Source of the DNA: Devosia insulae DS-56
GTDB lineage: Bacteria; Pseudomonadota; Alphaproteobacteria; Rhizobiales; Devosiaceae
Reading direction: 5' to 3'
Assembly: GCF_000970465.2 (NCBI RefSeq)
Contig: NZ_LAJE02000407.1
Location: 1-37,380 of the forward strand
DNA: 37,380 nt
Shown: positions 27,898 to 36,899 of the stretch, in pieces
How the letters are laid out: every line of letters starts with the position of its first letter
Numbering within the stretch: the stretch's first letter is position 1
Position numbers and translations under genes: made by a program
Notes under the pieces: generated by a model
The model's input: only the letters and a program-made list of their open reading frames with translations
Told to the model about the DNA's origin: nothing
Databases searched by the model: none

Positions 27898-27911
27898 GTT
27901 ATCGCGATAAC
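27898..27911. promoter_or_regulatory. OhrR-type operator, ohrR side
   Basis: GTTATCGCGATAAC is a perfect 14-base palindrome 24 bases before the ohrR start and 62 bases (centre to centre, about six helical turns) from the other copy. It suits autorepression of ohrR. Confidence 0.65.
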
Positions 27912-27934
27912 GATTTTGCGAACGGAGCTCTCCC

Positions 27935-28393
27935 ATGGCTGAACCGCAGCGTGACCAGGAAGCGGGCCTCGCCGACTTCATGTGCTTTGCCGTCTACTCG
28001 GCCAACCTCGCCTACTCGCGGGTCTATAAGCCCGTGCTGGAGGAGCTTGGGCTCACCTACCCGCAATACATCGCCATCGTCGCCCTGTGGGAACAGGACG
28101 AGCAGACGGTCAAAGGCCTGAGCGACAAGCTGTTCCTCGAGCCGAGCACGGTGACCCCGATGCTGAAGCGGCTCGAGGCGATGGGTTACGTCACGCGGAC
28201 GCGTGGTACCGAAGACGAGCGGATGGTGTTCGTGCGCTTGACCGAAACCGGCCGGCAATTGCGCGACAAAGCCCGCGAGCTGTCGAAGGTTACCTACAAG
28301 GCAGCCGGGCTGAACAAGGACGAGTTCCGCATCCTGCAGCGCGGCATCACCAACCTCCGCAGCAACCTGATAGCCGCGGCTGGCGAGGCTTGA
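27935..28393 (+). CDS. ohrR: MarR-family peroxide sensor OhrR, one-Cys type
   Basis: A 152-residue winged-helix repressor of ohr that is released when an organic hydroperoxide oxidises its sensor thiol. The only Cys in the protein, Cys17 (ADFMCFAVYSANL), is at the sensor position; Tyr residues that hold it (YSRVYKP) are present. The winged helix covers VKGLSDKLFLEPSTVTPMLKRLE and the wing TRTRGTEDERMVFVRLT. Because the second Cys of Xanthomonas-type OhrR is absent, inactivation would need a mixed disulfide or overoxidation, as in Bacillus. GGAG lies seven bases before the ATG at 27935. Confidence 0.92.
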   Translation: MAEPQRDQEAGLADFMCFAVYSANLAYSRVYKPVLEELGLTYPQYIAIVALWEQDEQTVKGLSDKLFLEPSTVTPMLKRLEAMGYVTRTRGTEDERMVFVRLTETGRQLRDKARELSKVTYKAAGLNKDEFRILQRGITNLRSNLIAAAGEA

Positions 28394-28452
28394 GGCTGGA
28401 ACGTTTCAAGATTGAGCTGCATCGAACGCTTGGTTGCGCTCGAGCCTGACCA

Positions 28453-28561
28453 CCCACCGGCGTCATCCCCGCGGAGGCGGGGACCCAGTGGGATACCTCA
28501 GCCTCAGCGTGCGCCGCAGCATCCCACTAGGTTCCCGCCTCCGCGGGAATGACGCCGGTGG
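28453..28561. repeat. REP-type palindromic element, divergent subtype
   Basis: CCACCGGCGTCATCCCCGCG with a GCGGAGGCGGGG hairpin and, 50 bases on, its inverted partner CCTCCGCGGGAATGACGCC. Spacer arms CCCAGTGGGAT and ATCCCACTAGG also pair. The loop bases (GGAGG instead of AAAG) set it apart from the other copies. It lies in the gap after ohrR. Confidence 0.75.
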
Positions 28562-28607
28562 TACGCCGAGATGCCGTGCTTCGGATGCATTTCAACTAGC
28601 AAACGCC

Positions 28608-29261
28608 CTACCTCGCGCCCGCCGCCTCGACCAGCCTCGCGATCTCCGCGTAGCCGCGCGCCCTGGCGTGGGCCAGCGGCGTCACCCCATCGCCATCGGC
28701 GAGGTTGACGTCGGCGCCGCCCTTGATCAGGTCGGCGACGATCTCCTGGTAAGTCGGCCCGCCGTCGGTGAGGATCACCGCCTCGAGCAGCGCCGTCCAG
28801 CCCAACCCGTTGACGTGGTTGGGGTCGACTCCCGCCGCGAGCAGCAGCCGCACATTCTCCGGATGCCCCTTCTCGGCCGCCGGGATCAGCGCCGTGCCCC
28901 CGAAGCGGTTGGTATCGGTGAGTTTGGCGCCGGCCGCCAGCAAGAGCTTCAGGATCTCGGTCCGCCCCTCGGCGCCGGCGTATAGATAGGGCGTGTCCTG
29001 GATATCATCCTTGGCGTTGACGTCGGCGCCCGCCTCGATCAGGACCCGCGCCGCCTCGAGCGCGTTGGCATGCGTTGCCACCAGCAGCGCCGTGCGGCCG
29101 CCGCTGTCGCTCGCATCGACAGCCTGCCCGGCCGCCAGCAACCTGGTGAGCGCCGCCGCGTCGTTGTCGCGGGCGGCCGCAAGGAAAGCCTGGTCATCGG
29201 CCATGGCAGCAGAGGCTCCTGCGATGAGGGCGAGGCCGGCGAGCACGGCGCGGCGCTTCAT
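28608..29261 (-). CDS. Exported ankyrin-repeat protein
   Basis: A 217-residue protein with signal peptide MKRRAVLAGLALIAGASAAMA, then about six ankyrin repeats of roughly 33 residues covering the rest (for example GRTALLVATHANALEAARVL, GADVNAKDDIQDTPYLYAGA, GGADVNLADGDGVTPLAHAR). Ankyrin stacks bind other proteins; the partner here would be periplasmic. Its ATG overlaps the stop of the upstream SGNH-type gene by four bases (ATGA), so the two are made together and may act together on the envelope. No catalytic domain is present. Confidence 0.82.
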   Translation of the reverse strand: MKRRAVLAGLALIAGASAAMADDQAFLAAARDNDAAALTRLLAAGQAVDASDSGGRTALLVATHANALEAARVLIEAGADVNAKDDIQDTPYLYAGAEGRTEILKLLLAAGAKLTDTNRFGGTALIPAAEKGHPENVRLLLAAGVDPNHVNGLGWTALLEAVILTDGGPTYQEIVADLIKGGADVNLADGDGVTPLAHARARGYAEIARLVEAAGAR

Positions 29262-30496
29262 TTCGGGTTCGGGTTCTCGACCTTGCCGACGCCGAACGCG
29301 TCGGCGCGACCGACCGGCGCCTCGATCATCTGCGTCAGATCGAACCCCACCGTTGCCGCATCGGCCATGTCGGCGGTCACCAGATCAGCGGCGCGCCGCG
29401 GTGTATTGGTGAGCGAGATCACCGCGCCCGCCACTTCCAGCAGCTTCATCTGCCCCAGCCCCTGGTAAGGCGGGCGCATCATCAGCTGCGCATCGGTGCC
29501 AAGCAGCGGATCGGCGACCTCGATGCCTACCGTGCCGCCGCCACGATAATAGTTCTTGAGGCTCTGGCTCAGATAGAACGCCAGCTTGTCAGCGCCGGCG
29601 GCGGAAAAGTGGATGCCGTCTTCCTTGCGCATGCGCACCTGGTTGCCGTTGAGGTCGGGGCCACGCGCCGTATAGCCGCCCTCTTCGGTAGCGAACTTCT
29701 CGTAGATATCGAGGAACTCGGCGCCGCCGCTGAACGCCGCGAGGCGCTGGATCTCATTGACCTGGATCATCGCCTTGCCGAACTTCGGCGCCTCCATCGG
29801 CGGCAGCCCGATCCAGATCGTCGGCTTGTTGGCGGCGCGCAGCGCCTTCACCACATTGGTGACGCGGGCCGAATATTCAGTGGTCCATTCCGGCGTCAGC
29901 GAGCCGTAGACCTCACCGTTGAGGCGCATCTTCTGCCGGTCGTTGATGCCGATAATGACGACCGCGATGTCAAAACTATTGGCGGTGATCTGCTCGCTGA
30001 TGGTCTTGGGCCAATCGAAGAAATCCGGCCTGACGAAGCTCGACGAACCGACGCCCTGCGTCAGGATCGAGATGTTCGGATCCTCGGCGTAAAAGCGCTC
30101 CAGGGCCTTGCCCACATCGGTCGCCATCGAGTCGCCGAACACCGCGAGCCGCGTCGCGCCGAGCGCCTTCTCGATCTTGGGTTTTTCCGGCGGGGGCAGC
30201 GCCGCCTTCTTCTGCTTTTTCACCACCGGCTTTTCCACCACCGGTTCGTCCTGCTGCTGCTGATCGTCACCGAACAGCAGGTCCATCAGGGTGCGCCGCT
30301 TCTTGCGTGGCGCCTGTTCCTGCTGCGCCACGAGGATGCGCCCGTCATCGAGCTGCTGGGCGATCGCCGGCACCGCGAACTCGGCTTCGCGCGCCTGCGC
30401 GAACATCGGCAGCATGTCGGTCAGCACCAGCGCCGCCACGACGGCGCCGACGACCCAGAGCACGAACCGGTTGGGTTTCTTCTGCATGACAGCCAT
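29258..30496 (-). CDS. SGNH/GDSL hydrolase, DUF459 type
   Basis: A 412-residue envelope protein. One hydrophobic segment (residues about 11-30) anchors or exports it; residues 40-110 are a low-complexity linker rich in Gln, Lys and Pro. The SGNH fold follows: block I AVFGDSMATDVG with Ser123, the Asn of block III in VVIIGINDRQ (Asn185), and block V DGIHFSAAG with Asp and His. Thus an active esterase, acyltransferase or deacetylase acting on cell-surface glycan or lipid is likely. DUF459 relatives occur near peptidoglycan genes in Hyphomicrobiales. No good ribosome site precedes the ATG; an ATG three codons later is equally possible. Confidence 0.78.
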   Translation of the reverse strand: MAVMQKKPNRFVLWVVGAVVAALVLTDMLPMFAQAREAEFAVPAIAQQLDDGRILVAQQEQAPRKKRRTLMDLLFGDDQQQQDEPVVEKPVVKKQKKAALPPPEKPKIEKALGATRLAVFGDSMATDVGKALERFYAEDPNISILTQGVGSSSFVRPDFFDWPKTISEQITANSFDIAVVIIGINDRQKMRLNGEVYGSLTPEWTTEYSARVTNVVKALRAANKPTIWIGLPPMEAPKFGKAMIQVNEIQRLAAFSGGAEFLDIYEKFATEEGGYTARGPDLNGNQVRMRKEDGIHFSAAGADKLAFYLSQSLKNYYRGGGTVGIEVADPLLGTDAQLMMRPPYQGLGQMKLLEVAGAVISLTNTPRRAADLVTADMADAATVGFDLTQMIEAPVGRADAFGVGKVENPNPK

Positions 30497-30591
30497 TTAG
30501 CTGACGAACCGCGGTGAATTGAAGACCGCTCGCGATAAATCTACCGGGGATTGCTCCCTCGCGGCAGGCATCGCCTTATGGCGTGCTGAGC

Positions 30592-30649
30592 GAACCACCA
30601 ACCATCCACCTCACCGGTGTCATCGAGTTTGATGAAACTCCGGTGGTTC
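30592..30649. repeat. Nested inverted repeats between transglycosylase and SGNH genes
   Basis: GAACCACC and GGTGGTTC (30592-30599, 30642-30649) enclose ACCGG/CCGGT and AGTTTGATGAAACT. The 5-prime strands compete for the same partner, so alternative folds exist in the minus-strand mRNA between the two genes. It has no T-run, so it is not a standard terminator. Confidence 0.5.
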
Positions 30650-30662
30650 ACCGAGAACGGGG

Positions 30663-31880
30663 TCACTGCCCAGCGGCAGCGGCCACCAGCTCTTCATAGC
30701 TGTGCAGCGTAATAAACCCGTCGGCGACTTCGCCCTTCGAGGCCTGGAATTTGGCATAGGCGGCCTGGCTGACCGGCCCGATGCGGCCATCGACCAGCCC
30801 CTCGTAGAGTCCAAGCTTGATCAGCGCTTCCTGGATCCCCCGGCGCTGCTCGAGGTTGGGGAATTGCGTGTCCCGCGGCCAGGCCGTGACGTATTCGCCG
30901 CGGCCCTGCAGCCGGTCTTCGAGATGGGAGATCGCCATCGCGTAGCTGTCGGAGAAATTGTAGCCCTTGAGGATGAGATAGTTGTTCGTCATCAGGAATT
31001 TCGGCCCCTTCGCCCCGGTCGGCGCGTAGAGGAACACCGGGATCGAGGGGTCGCTGAAGGCGGCGCCGGCGACCCGCTTTACCCCGAGCTCGGTAAAGAA
31101 CGAGATGGGCCGCAACTGGTCGCGCGTCGCCAGCAGGTAGTCGAACCCAGCCGGCACGTCGACCTCGTAGCCCCAGTCGAGGCCCGGCTTGTACCCCAAG
31201 CCGATGATGTACACGGCGGAGGTCGCCAGCGCGTCGGCCAGCGAGTTCTGCAGGTCGACCGCGCCGTCGCCATCGCCGTCCGTGCCGTATTTGATGACAT
31301 TGGTCGGGTTGACCTGGAGATGCCCGATGGCGCCGGCCCAGCTGCCGACCAGTTGGGTGGCGTCGAGCGGCCCGCGTTGCACCAAGAGCAGCGCCGCGAT
31401 CAGGTCGGCCGTGTCGCCTTCGAGCCGAACGCGTCGCTGATGCACCAGCGTTGCCAATGAGGGGATAATCGGCCGGATATACTGGGGATCGGCCAGCACC
31501 CGGCCGTAATTGGTCTCGATGCCCCAGATCGAAGCTAGCAGATAGGGATCAACGCCATATTTCTCGCCAGTCGCCGTCAGCAGCGCCTGGTTTTGCGCGA
31601 TCGCTTCCTTGCCCTTATCGAGGCGCCACGCGGTGACGCGCTTTTCGATGTAATCCCACAACGGCGTGGTGAACTCGGGCTGCGCGGTCACCAGTGCCGG
31701 CACATTCGCATCGGCCGTCAGCCCGTACATCGCCTTGGCGTAGGTTTCATGGGTGACACCAGCGGCCACCGCCGTTGCTTCAAAATTCTTGATGAAGGAC
31801 TCAAAGCTTTCGACCGGTTGAGCGAAGGCCGGTGAGGTGAGACCAAGGAACGCGACGACGAAGGCGAGGTGACGTTGCAT
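30663..31880 (-). CDS. Lytic murein transglycosylase, MltB family, with peptidoglycan-binding domain
   Basis: A 405-residue periplasmic enzyme that cleaves peptidoglycan to 1,6-anhydromuramyl products. The signal peptide is MQRHLAFVVAFLGLTSPAFA; there is no lipobox Cys, so it should be soluble. The catalytic domain (about 25-320) has Glu122 in LASIWGIETNYGR, the family acid, and later SWAGAIGHLQVNPTNVIKYG and the segment GLGYKPGLDWGYEV. Residues about 340-400 form a PG_binding_1 domain (GLYEGLVDGRIGPVSQAAYA). The MltB group is preferred over Slt because of the SLT_2-type spacing. It begins nine bases after galE, so it is probably in the galE operon. Confidence 0.9.
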   Translation of the reverse strand: MQRHLAFVVAFLGLTSPAFAQPVESFESFIKNFEATAVAAGVTHETYAKAMYGLTADANVPALVTAQPEFTTPLWDYIEKRVTAWRLDKGKEAIAQNQALLTATGEKYGVDPYLLASIWGIETNYGRVLADPQYIRPIIPSLATLVHQRRVRLEGDTADLIAALLLVQRGPLDATQLVGSWAGAIGHLQVNPTNVIKYGTDGDGDGAVDLQNSLADALATSAVYIIGLGYKPGLDWGYEVDVPAGFDYLLATRDQLRPISFFTELGVKRVAGAAFSDPSIPVFLYAPTGAKGPKFLMTNNYLILKGYNFSDSYAMAISHLEDRLQGRGEYVTAWPRDTQFPNLEQRRGIQEALIKLGLYEGLVDGRIGPVSQAAYAKFQASKGEVADGFITLHSYEELVAAAAGQ

Positions 31881-31889
31881 GGCGAATCG

Positions 31890-32876
31890 CTACCTGTTTC
31901 GTGTGGCTAAATAGCGCTCCCAGTTCAGCGCCGCGTCAACGATCTCGGTGAGGTCCTCATGCGCCGGCTTCCAGCCCAGCACCTGGCGCACCTTATCGGC
32001 CTTGGCGACGATCGAGGCCGGATCGCCGGCGCGGCGGGGCTCTTCGATCACCTTGAAGTCGACGCCCGACACCTGCTTCACCGTGCGCACCACGTCACGC
32101 ACCGAGAAGCCGCGGCCGTAGCCGCAGTTCATGGTGACCGAGGCGCCGCCTTTGCGCAGATATTCCAGCAGCAAGGCGTGCGCTTCGACGAGGTCGCTGA
32201 CATGGATGTAGTCGCGCACCCCGGTACCGTCGGGGGTCGGGAAATCGGTGCCGAAAATCCCCATGCTCGGCCGCTGGCCCAGCGCCGCCTGCGCGGCGAC
32301 CTTGATCAGGTGCGTGGCGGTCGGCGAGGATTGCCCGCTGCGCTTTTTGGGGTCGGCGCCGGCGACGTTGAAGTAGCGCAGCACGCCATAGGTCAAGGGA
32401 TGCGCTGCCGCGACATCGGCCAGCATCAGTTCGGTCATCAGCTTGGAGCGGCCATAGGGCGATTCCGGCATCAGCTGGCTGGTTTCGGCCACCGGCTCGA
32501 GCCCGGCATTGCCATAAACCGCCGCGGTCGAGGAGAAGATGAAGTGCTTCACTCCGCCCCTCACCGCCGCCTCGATCAGGTTGCGCGAGGTCGCGGTGTT
32601 GTTGGCGTAGTATTTCAGCGGGTCGCTGACCGATTCCGGCACGACGATCGAACCCGCGAAATGCACGATCTCGGTGATGCCGTGCTCGGCGATGAGCTTG
32701 CCCACCAGCTCCATATCGCCGGCATTGCCCTGAACGAAGCTCGCGCGGTGATCGATGGCCCAATCGAAGCCGGTCGTGAGGTTGTCGAGCACCACCACTG
32801 TCTGCCCGGCATCGACGAGCCGCAGCACCATGTGGCTGCCGATATAGCCGGCGCCGCCTGTAACCAGAACCGCCAT
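31890..32876 (-). CDS. galE: UDP-glucose 4-epimerase
   Basis: A 328-residue NAD-dependent enzyme of the extended short-chain dehydrogenase family that interconverts UDP-glucose and UDP-galactose for surface polysaccharide and galactose use. The NAD-binding TGGAGYIGSH is at the N-terminus, the catalytic Ser in FSSTAAVYG and the Tyr/Lys pair in SPYGRSK. The sequence CGYGRGFSVRDVV and the YLRK-like end are usual for GalE. The ATG at 32876 is preceded by GAGGGTTGGGG; an in-frame TTG nine bases upstream is less likely. It is divergent from galU, with a 114-base shared promoter region, so the supply of UDP-glucose and its epimerisation are likely co-ordinated. Confidence 0.95.
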   Translation of the reverse strand: MAVLVTGGAGYIGSHMVLRLVDAGQTVVVLDNLTTGFDWAIDHRASFVQGNAGDMELVGKLIAEHGITEIVHFAGSIVVPESVSDPLKYYANNTATSRNLIEAAVRGGVKHFIFSSTAAVYGNAGLEPVAETSQLMPESPYGRSKLMTELMLADVAAAHPLTYGVLRYFNVAGADPKKRSGQSSPTATHLIKVAAQAALGQRPSMGIFGTDFPTPDGTGVRDYIHVSDLVEAHALLLEYLRKGGASVTMNCGYGRGFSVRDVVRTVKQVSGVDFKVIEEPRRAGDPASIVAKADKVRQVLGWKPAHEDLTEIVDAALNWERYLATRNR

Positions 32877-32990
32877 GATCCCCAACCCTCAAACCAGAAA
32901 TTAATGGCGTGGACGCTAATTTGCGAGGTGCTAAGAAACGCCTTATAGCCCGCCTATTGCCTTCTCTCCCGCCTTTTTCAGGAGTCTTCC

Positions 32991-33860
32991 TTGCCCAATC
33001 GCGTGCGCACCGCCGTGTTCCCGGTTGCGGGTCTTGGCACCCGCTTCCTGCCCGCCACCAAGGCGATGCCCAAGGAAATGCTGACGGTGGTAGATCGGCC
33101 GCTGATCCAGTACGCGGTGGATGAGGCGCGCGAGGCGGGGATCGAGCACTTCGTCTTCGTCACCGGCCGCAACAAGGGCGTGATCGAGGATCACTTCGAC
33201 CGCCAGTACGAGCTCGAACACACGCTCGAAATCCGCGGCAAGACCGAGGCGCTGAGCGAGCTGCAGCAGGACCTGCCCTCGGCCGGCCAGACCAGCTTCA
33301 CCCGCCAGCAGGAGCCGCTCGGGCTCGGCCACGCCGTGTGGTGCGCCCGCGAACTGGTGGGCGACCAGCCCTTCGCGCTGCTCTTGCCCGACATGGTGTT
33401 CAAGGGCGTCCCCGGCGTGCTCCGGCAGATGATGGACGCCTATGAGACCAGCGGCGGCAACGTCATCGCCGTCGAGGAAGTGCCGATGGAAGATGTCTCG
33501 TCCTACGGCGTCGTGGCGCGCGGCGCCGGGCCGGACGAAGGCTTCCGCATCACCGGCATGGTGGAAAAGCCGAAGCGCGAGGACGCCCCCTCCAACCTGA
33601 TCATTTCCGGCCGCTATATTCTGCAGCCGCAGATCTTCTCGCTGATCGCCGACCAGGAGCGCGGCGCCGGCGGCGAGATCCAGCTTACCGACGCCATGCA
33701 GACGCTGATGACCCAGCAGCACTTCAGCGGCGTGAAATACAAGGGCCAGTCCTTCGACTGCGGCTCGAAACTCGGCTTCCTCACCGCCAACGTGGTGTTC
33801 GCACTCGATCGCCCCGATCTCTCGGAAGCGTTCCGCAAGCAAATCCGGCATCTGATTTAA
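32991..33860 (+). CDS. galU: UTP-glucose-1-phosphate uridylyltransferase
   Basis: A 289-residue enzyme that makes UDP-glucose from UTP and glucose 1-phosphate, the donor for glycans and substrate of GalE. The nucleotidyltransferase loop [22 protein letters not shown], the ALLLPDMVF metal site and the [11 protein letters not shown] segment are intact, and the end [12 protein letters not shown] matches bacterial GalU. The start is a TTG at 32991: AGGAG lies seven bases before it and the resulting [16 protein letters not shown] has the family length. A GTG at 33003 is the alternative. A REP element follows, with no intrinsic terminator in sight. Confidence 0.95.
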   Translation: MPNRVRTAVFPVAGLGTRFLPATKAMPKEMLTVVDRPLIQYAVDEAREAGIEHFVFVTGRNKGVIEDHFDRQYELEHTLEIRGKTEALSELQQDLPSAGQTSFTRQQEPLGLGHAVWCARELVGDQPFALLLPDMVFKGVPGVLRQMMDAYETSGGNVIAVEEVPMEDVSSYGVVARGAGPDEGFRITGMVEKPKREDAPSNLIISGRYILQPQIFSLIADQERGAGGEIQLTDAMQTLMTQQHFSGVKYKGQSFDCGSKLGFLTANVVFALDRPDLSEAFRKQIRHLI

Positions 33861-33913
33861 GGGAACGTCTCGCGGACTGCGGGCTGGCCCTCGTCTCACC
33901 TCTCCCAGCGGGG

Positions 33914-34045
33914 AGTGCCCCACCCACCGGGTCATTCCCGCGAAAGCGGGAACCTCCGTTCTGGTGCCCGCCGCACGACCGCAAACGGAGTTCCCCGCTT
34001 TCGCGGGGATGACACCGAGTTTGGGGGACCTGCAGAGCCTCGGTT
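33914..34045. repeat. Composite REP-type palindromic element, copy 4
   Basis: GTGCCCCACCCACCGGGTCATTC-like entry, CCCGCGAAAGCGGG hairpin, GAACCTCCGTT and CGCAAACGGAGTTC spacers, CGCGGGGATGACACCGAG, then GAGTTTGGGGGAC and TGCAGAGCCTCGGTT. Same orientation and same tail as the 27143 copy, 6.8 kb away. It lies in the convergent gap between galU and the barrel gene. Confidence 0.8.
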
Positions 34046-34096
34046 CGGATACCGCGTGTGGGGCAAAACGTGCAGCGCTATCGCCCTGCCCCCCCT

Positions 34097-35374
34097 CTAC
34101 CGGTGGAACTTCACCCCCACCGTTACCTGGTGTTCGTCGGTGGCCGGGTCCGGGGTCTTCTCCGTCCTCAGGAAGCTGTAGTCAGCCGTCAGGTCGGTGT
34201 GCTCGTTGAGCAGATAGTCCGCCCCGACGCCAAAGCCCCAGTTGTATTCATCGTTGTCGATGCCCTGGTAATGCGCCTCGCTCCACTGCGCATCGGCGCG
34301 CAGTTTCAGCCACGGGTTGACCAGATAGTCGAGCTGGCCAGTGGCGGCGTAGGTGAGCTTGGCGGTGGCGCCCGAGGTGGTGCCCGGCTGCGAGATCGTG
34401 GTGGTGAAGGCGCCGGTCAGCGTCAGCGTCTCATCGGGGCGGAACACCGCCTTGGCGTCGTAGAGCACGGCGGAGAAATCGCTCAGCGAGCCGTCGGTGA
34501 GATCGGTGTAGCCGAAGCCCAGTGAGCCCTCGAGCTCCAGCGTTTCGTTGAATTTGGCGCTGAGCCCGCCGCGGCCGGCATAGGTGACATTGTCGAGCTT
34601 CACGAGGAGACTCGGCGAGGGCGCGTCATAGGTGAGGGTGTCCGCTTCCACGTCGACAAAGGCGACAAGCCCGGGCGTCAGTTCATAGCCGAGCCGGGCG
34701 CCGGCGCCATAGCCCGTGGTGTTCTGGAAGCTGTTGTCGGCGGTCGAGTTATCGTCATAGACGGTCTCGCCATAGACCTCGCGGCCGGCGCTGCCGCGCA
34801 CCGCCAGGTTGAACGCCCCGAGGTCACGCGTCGCGCTGACCTCGCCATCACCGGACACGACGACCGGCGCGGAAGCGACGTTGTCGGCATAGTCCGGCCC
34901 GTCCGCATCGTCCTGCGATACTTTGAGATTGCCGCGCCCGGCGAGCGTCGTCAGCGCATCGAGCTCATACTCACCCCCGGCGGTGCCGGTGATCGAGCCG
35001 ATGCGGGCGCTGCCGTCGACCTCGTAGCTGAGCTCGCCGCTCAGCCCGACATCATAGCCGCCCCGCATGGTCTCATGCTTCAGCGTCACGCTGGGCAGCG
35101 CGATCAGCTCGTAAGTCGGGCCATCGCCGGTGCCCTCGTCCTTGATGCCGCCGCGCAGCCCGAGGCTCCAGTCGAGGTCGAACGGCTCATTGCCCGATTC
35201 ATACGGCGGCGTCGCGACGCAGTTGGCGCAATCGATCGCCGGGTTGCCCAGGAGGTCGGCATTATTGGTCGCCGAGCCGTCGCCAAGCGGCGTGAACTCA
35301 CCCGCAGCAGCGGGAATCGCAAGCAGCGCCAGCGCCGCAGCGCTGACGGCAAAGCCGGCTTTCCTCATTCGCAT
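34097..35374 (-). CDS. Outer-membrane beta-barrel protein, BBP2 type
   Basis: A 425-residue exported protein. The signal peptide MRMRKAGFAVSAAALALLAIPAAA is followed by a short linker with CANC and by alternating amphipathic strands to the end. The last part (LDYLVNPWLKLRADAQW, GVGADYLLNEHTDLTADYSF, HQVTVGVKFHR) resembles putative beta-barrel porin 2 (BBP2_2) proteins, some of which lie in exopolysaccharide export loci. The final residue is Arg, not Phe, though HQVTVGVKF is the usual last strand. A polysaccharide role would fit nearby galE and galU but is not shown. A GAGG site is 11 bases before the ATG. It is unrelated to the five small porins. Confidence 0.7.
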   Translation of the reverse strand: MRMRKAGFAVSAAALALLAIPAAAGEFTPLGDGSATNNADLLGNPAIDCANCVATPPYESGNEPFDLDWSLGLRGGIKDEGTGDGPTYELIALPSVTLKHETMRGGYDVGLSGELSYEVDGSARIGSITGTAGGEYELDALTTLAGRGNLKVSQDDADGPDYADNVASAPVVVSGDGEVSATRDLGAFNLAVRGSAGREVYGETVYDDNSTADNSFQNTTGYGAGARLGYELTPGLVAFVDVEADTLTYDAPSPSLLVKLDNVTYAGRGGLSAKFNETLELEGSLGFGYTDLTDGSLSDFSAVLYDAKAVFRPDETLTLTGAFTTTISQPGTTSGATAKLTYAATGQLDYLVNPWLKLRADAQWSEAHYQGIDNDEYNWGFGVGADYLLNEHTDLTADYSFLRTEKTPDPATDEHQVTVGVKFHR

Positions 35375-35439
35375 CTGCTGCAGTGCCTCGGGCGATAATG
35401 GTCAACGAACCCTTGCAGCTTATGGTTAAGGAAACCTTG

Positions 35440-35886
35440 TTAGGCGGGCTCGACCTTCAGCAGCCCTCCATCGGCCGCGACGATCCGCACCCGCGAGCCG
35501 GCCGCGAGATCGGGGCCCTGCACGCGCCACACGGTATCGTCGAGCGCCAGCCGGCCGATGCCGTCGCGGATCGGCTCGTCGAGCACCGCTTCATGCCCGA
35601 TGAAGCGGTTCGCGCGCTGGTTGAGGAACGGCCGGTCGGACGCCACTCCGGGGCCGCGGAACTTCAGCCACAGCCCGATGCTGCAGAGCGCCAGGGCGCC
35701 GAAGATGACGAACTGCAGCGGCCAGAAAATGTTGACGAACAGCGCCAGCCCTCCGGTGACCAGTGCCGCGCCACCGAGCCAGACCAGCACGCCCCCCGGC
35801 ACCACCAGTTCAAGCGCCAGGAGGACCAGCCCGGCCACCACCCAGGACCACGCGCCATGGGTGGCGATGAAGTCGATGACCTGCAT
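35440..35886 (-). CDS. NfeD-family inner-membrane protein
   Basis: A 148-residue protein with about three transmembrane segments (residues 12-75) and a C-terminal soluble OB-fold (about 95-148, from AVLDEPIRDGIGRLALDDTVWRV). This is the short NfeD form without the ClpP-like protease domain. NfeD proteins pair with band-7/stomatin-type proteins in membrane microdomains; here the band-7 gene lies 35 bases upstream in the same direction, which supports the pairing. GGAGG stands seven bases before the ATG. Confidence 0.9.
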   Translation of the reverse strand: MQVIDFIATHGAWSWVVAGLVLLALELVVPGGVLVWLGGAALVTGGLALFVNIFWPLQFVIFGALALCSIGLWLKFRGPGVASDRPFLNQRANRFIGHEAVLDEPIRDGIGRLALDDTVWRVQGPDLAAGSRVRIVAADGGLLKVEPA

Positions 35887-35921
35887 GTCTGCCTCCTTAG
35901 AGCGCTTTCACGAATGACCGA

Positions 35922-36899
35922 TCAGGTAGTCGACGGCGGGCGGCCGCTCGCCGGCCGGGTGGCCGGCTTCTCGCCGCCGAAAGTTTCCTTGGCGATCTCG
36001 GCAATGCCGCCGATGGCGCCAATGACGCTGGCCGCCTCGACCGGCAGCATCAGCACCTTCTGGTTCGGCGATTTGGCGAGGCTTTCGAGCGCCTTGATGT
36101 AGTTGTTGGCGACGAAATAATTGATCGCCTGCACACTGCCCGAGGCAATGGCGTTGGACACCACTTCGGTGGCCTTGGCCTCGGCTTCGGCGGAACGCTC
36201 GCGCGCTTCGGCATCGCGGAAGGCCGCTTCGCGCCGGCCCTCGGCTTCCAGCACCTGGCTCTGCTTCTGGCCCTCGGCCTGCAGGATCGAGGCCTGCCGC
36301 TTGCCCTCGGCTTCGAGGATGAGCGCGCGCTTCTCGCGCTCGGCCTTCATCTGCCGGCCCATCGACTCGACCAGGTCCTTGGGCGGATCGATATCCTTGA
36401 TTTCGATGCGGGTGATCTTGAGGCCCCATGGCTGCACCGCCGCATCGACCACTTTGAGCAGGCGCTGGTTGATTTCGTCGCGGTTCGAAAGCAGCTGGTC
36501 GAGATCCATCGAACCCATCACCGTACGGATGTTGGTCATGGTGAGGTTCTGTACCGCGAGCTCGAGCTGCGCCACTTCGTAGGCCGCCGCTGCGGCATCG
36601 AAGATCTGGTAGAAATTGACGCCGTTGACGGTGACCGTGGCGTTGTCGCGAGTGATCACTTCCTGGTGCGGCACGTCGACCACCTGCTCCATCATGTTCA
36701 TCTTGCGGCCGACGCCGTCGACGAACGGAATGATCAGACTCAACCCGGGCTTCAGCGTGCGGATGTAGCGGCCGAACCGCTCCACGGTGAAGTTGTAGCC
36801 CTGCGGCACCACCTTGGCGCCGGCGAACAGCACCAGCACCGCCAGTACGCCCAAGGCGATCAGCGTCAGGCTCAAGCCGTCGAGTTCCAGAAAGTCCAT
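35922..36899 (-). CDS. SPFH/band-7 membrane protein, paraslipin (QmcA-like)
   Basis: A 325-residue protein with one N-terminal membrane segment ([20 protein letters not shown]), an SPFH domain (about 30-200, with [36 protein letters not shown] and [18 protein letters not shown]) and a long Ala/Glu-rich coiled coil (about 205-275), then a hydrophobic C-terminal part. Proteins of this type form large membrane rings and scaffold proteases or microdomains. Open codons continue upstream of 36899, but that ATG starts the usual [11 protein letters not shown] and has GGGGATGAG ahead. It is followed by nfeD and diverges from the Ku gene. Confidence 0.9.
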   Translation of the reverse strand: MDFLELDGLSLTLIALGVLAVLVLFAGAKVVPQGYNFTVERFGRYIRTLKPGLSLIIPFVDGVGRKMNMMEQVVDVPHQEVITRDNATVTVNGVNFYQIFDAAAAAYEVAQLELAVQNLTMTNIRTVMGSMDLDQLLSNRDEINQRLLKVVDAAVQPWGLKITRIEIKDIDPPKDLVESMGRQMKAEREKRALILEAEGKRQASILQAEGQKQSQVLEAEGRREAAFRDAEARERSAEAEAKATEVVSNAIASGSVQAINYFVANNYIKALESLAKSPNQKVLMLPVEAASVIGAIGGIAEIAKETFGGEKPATRPASGRPPSTT

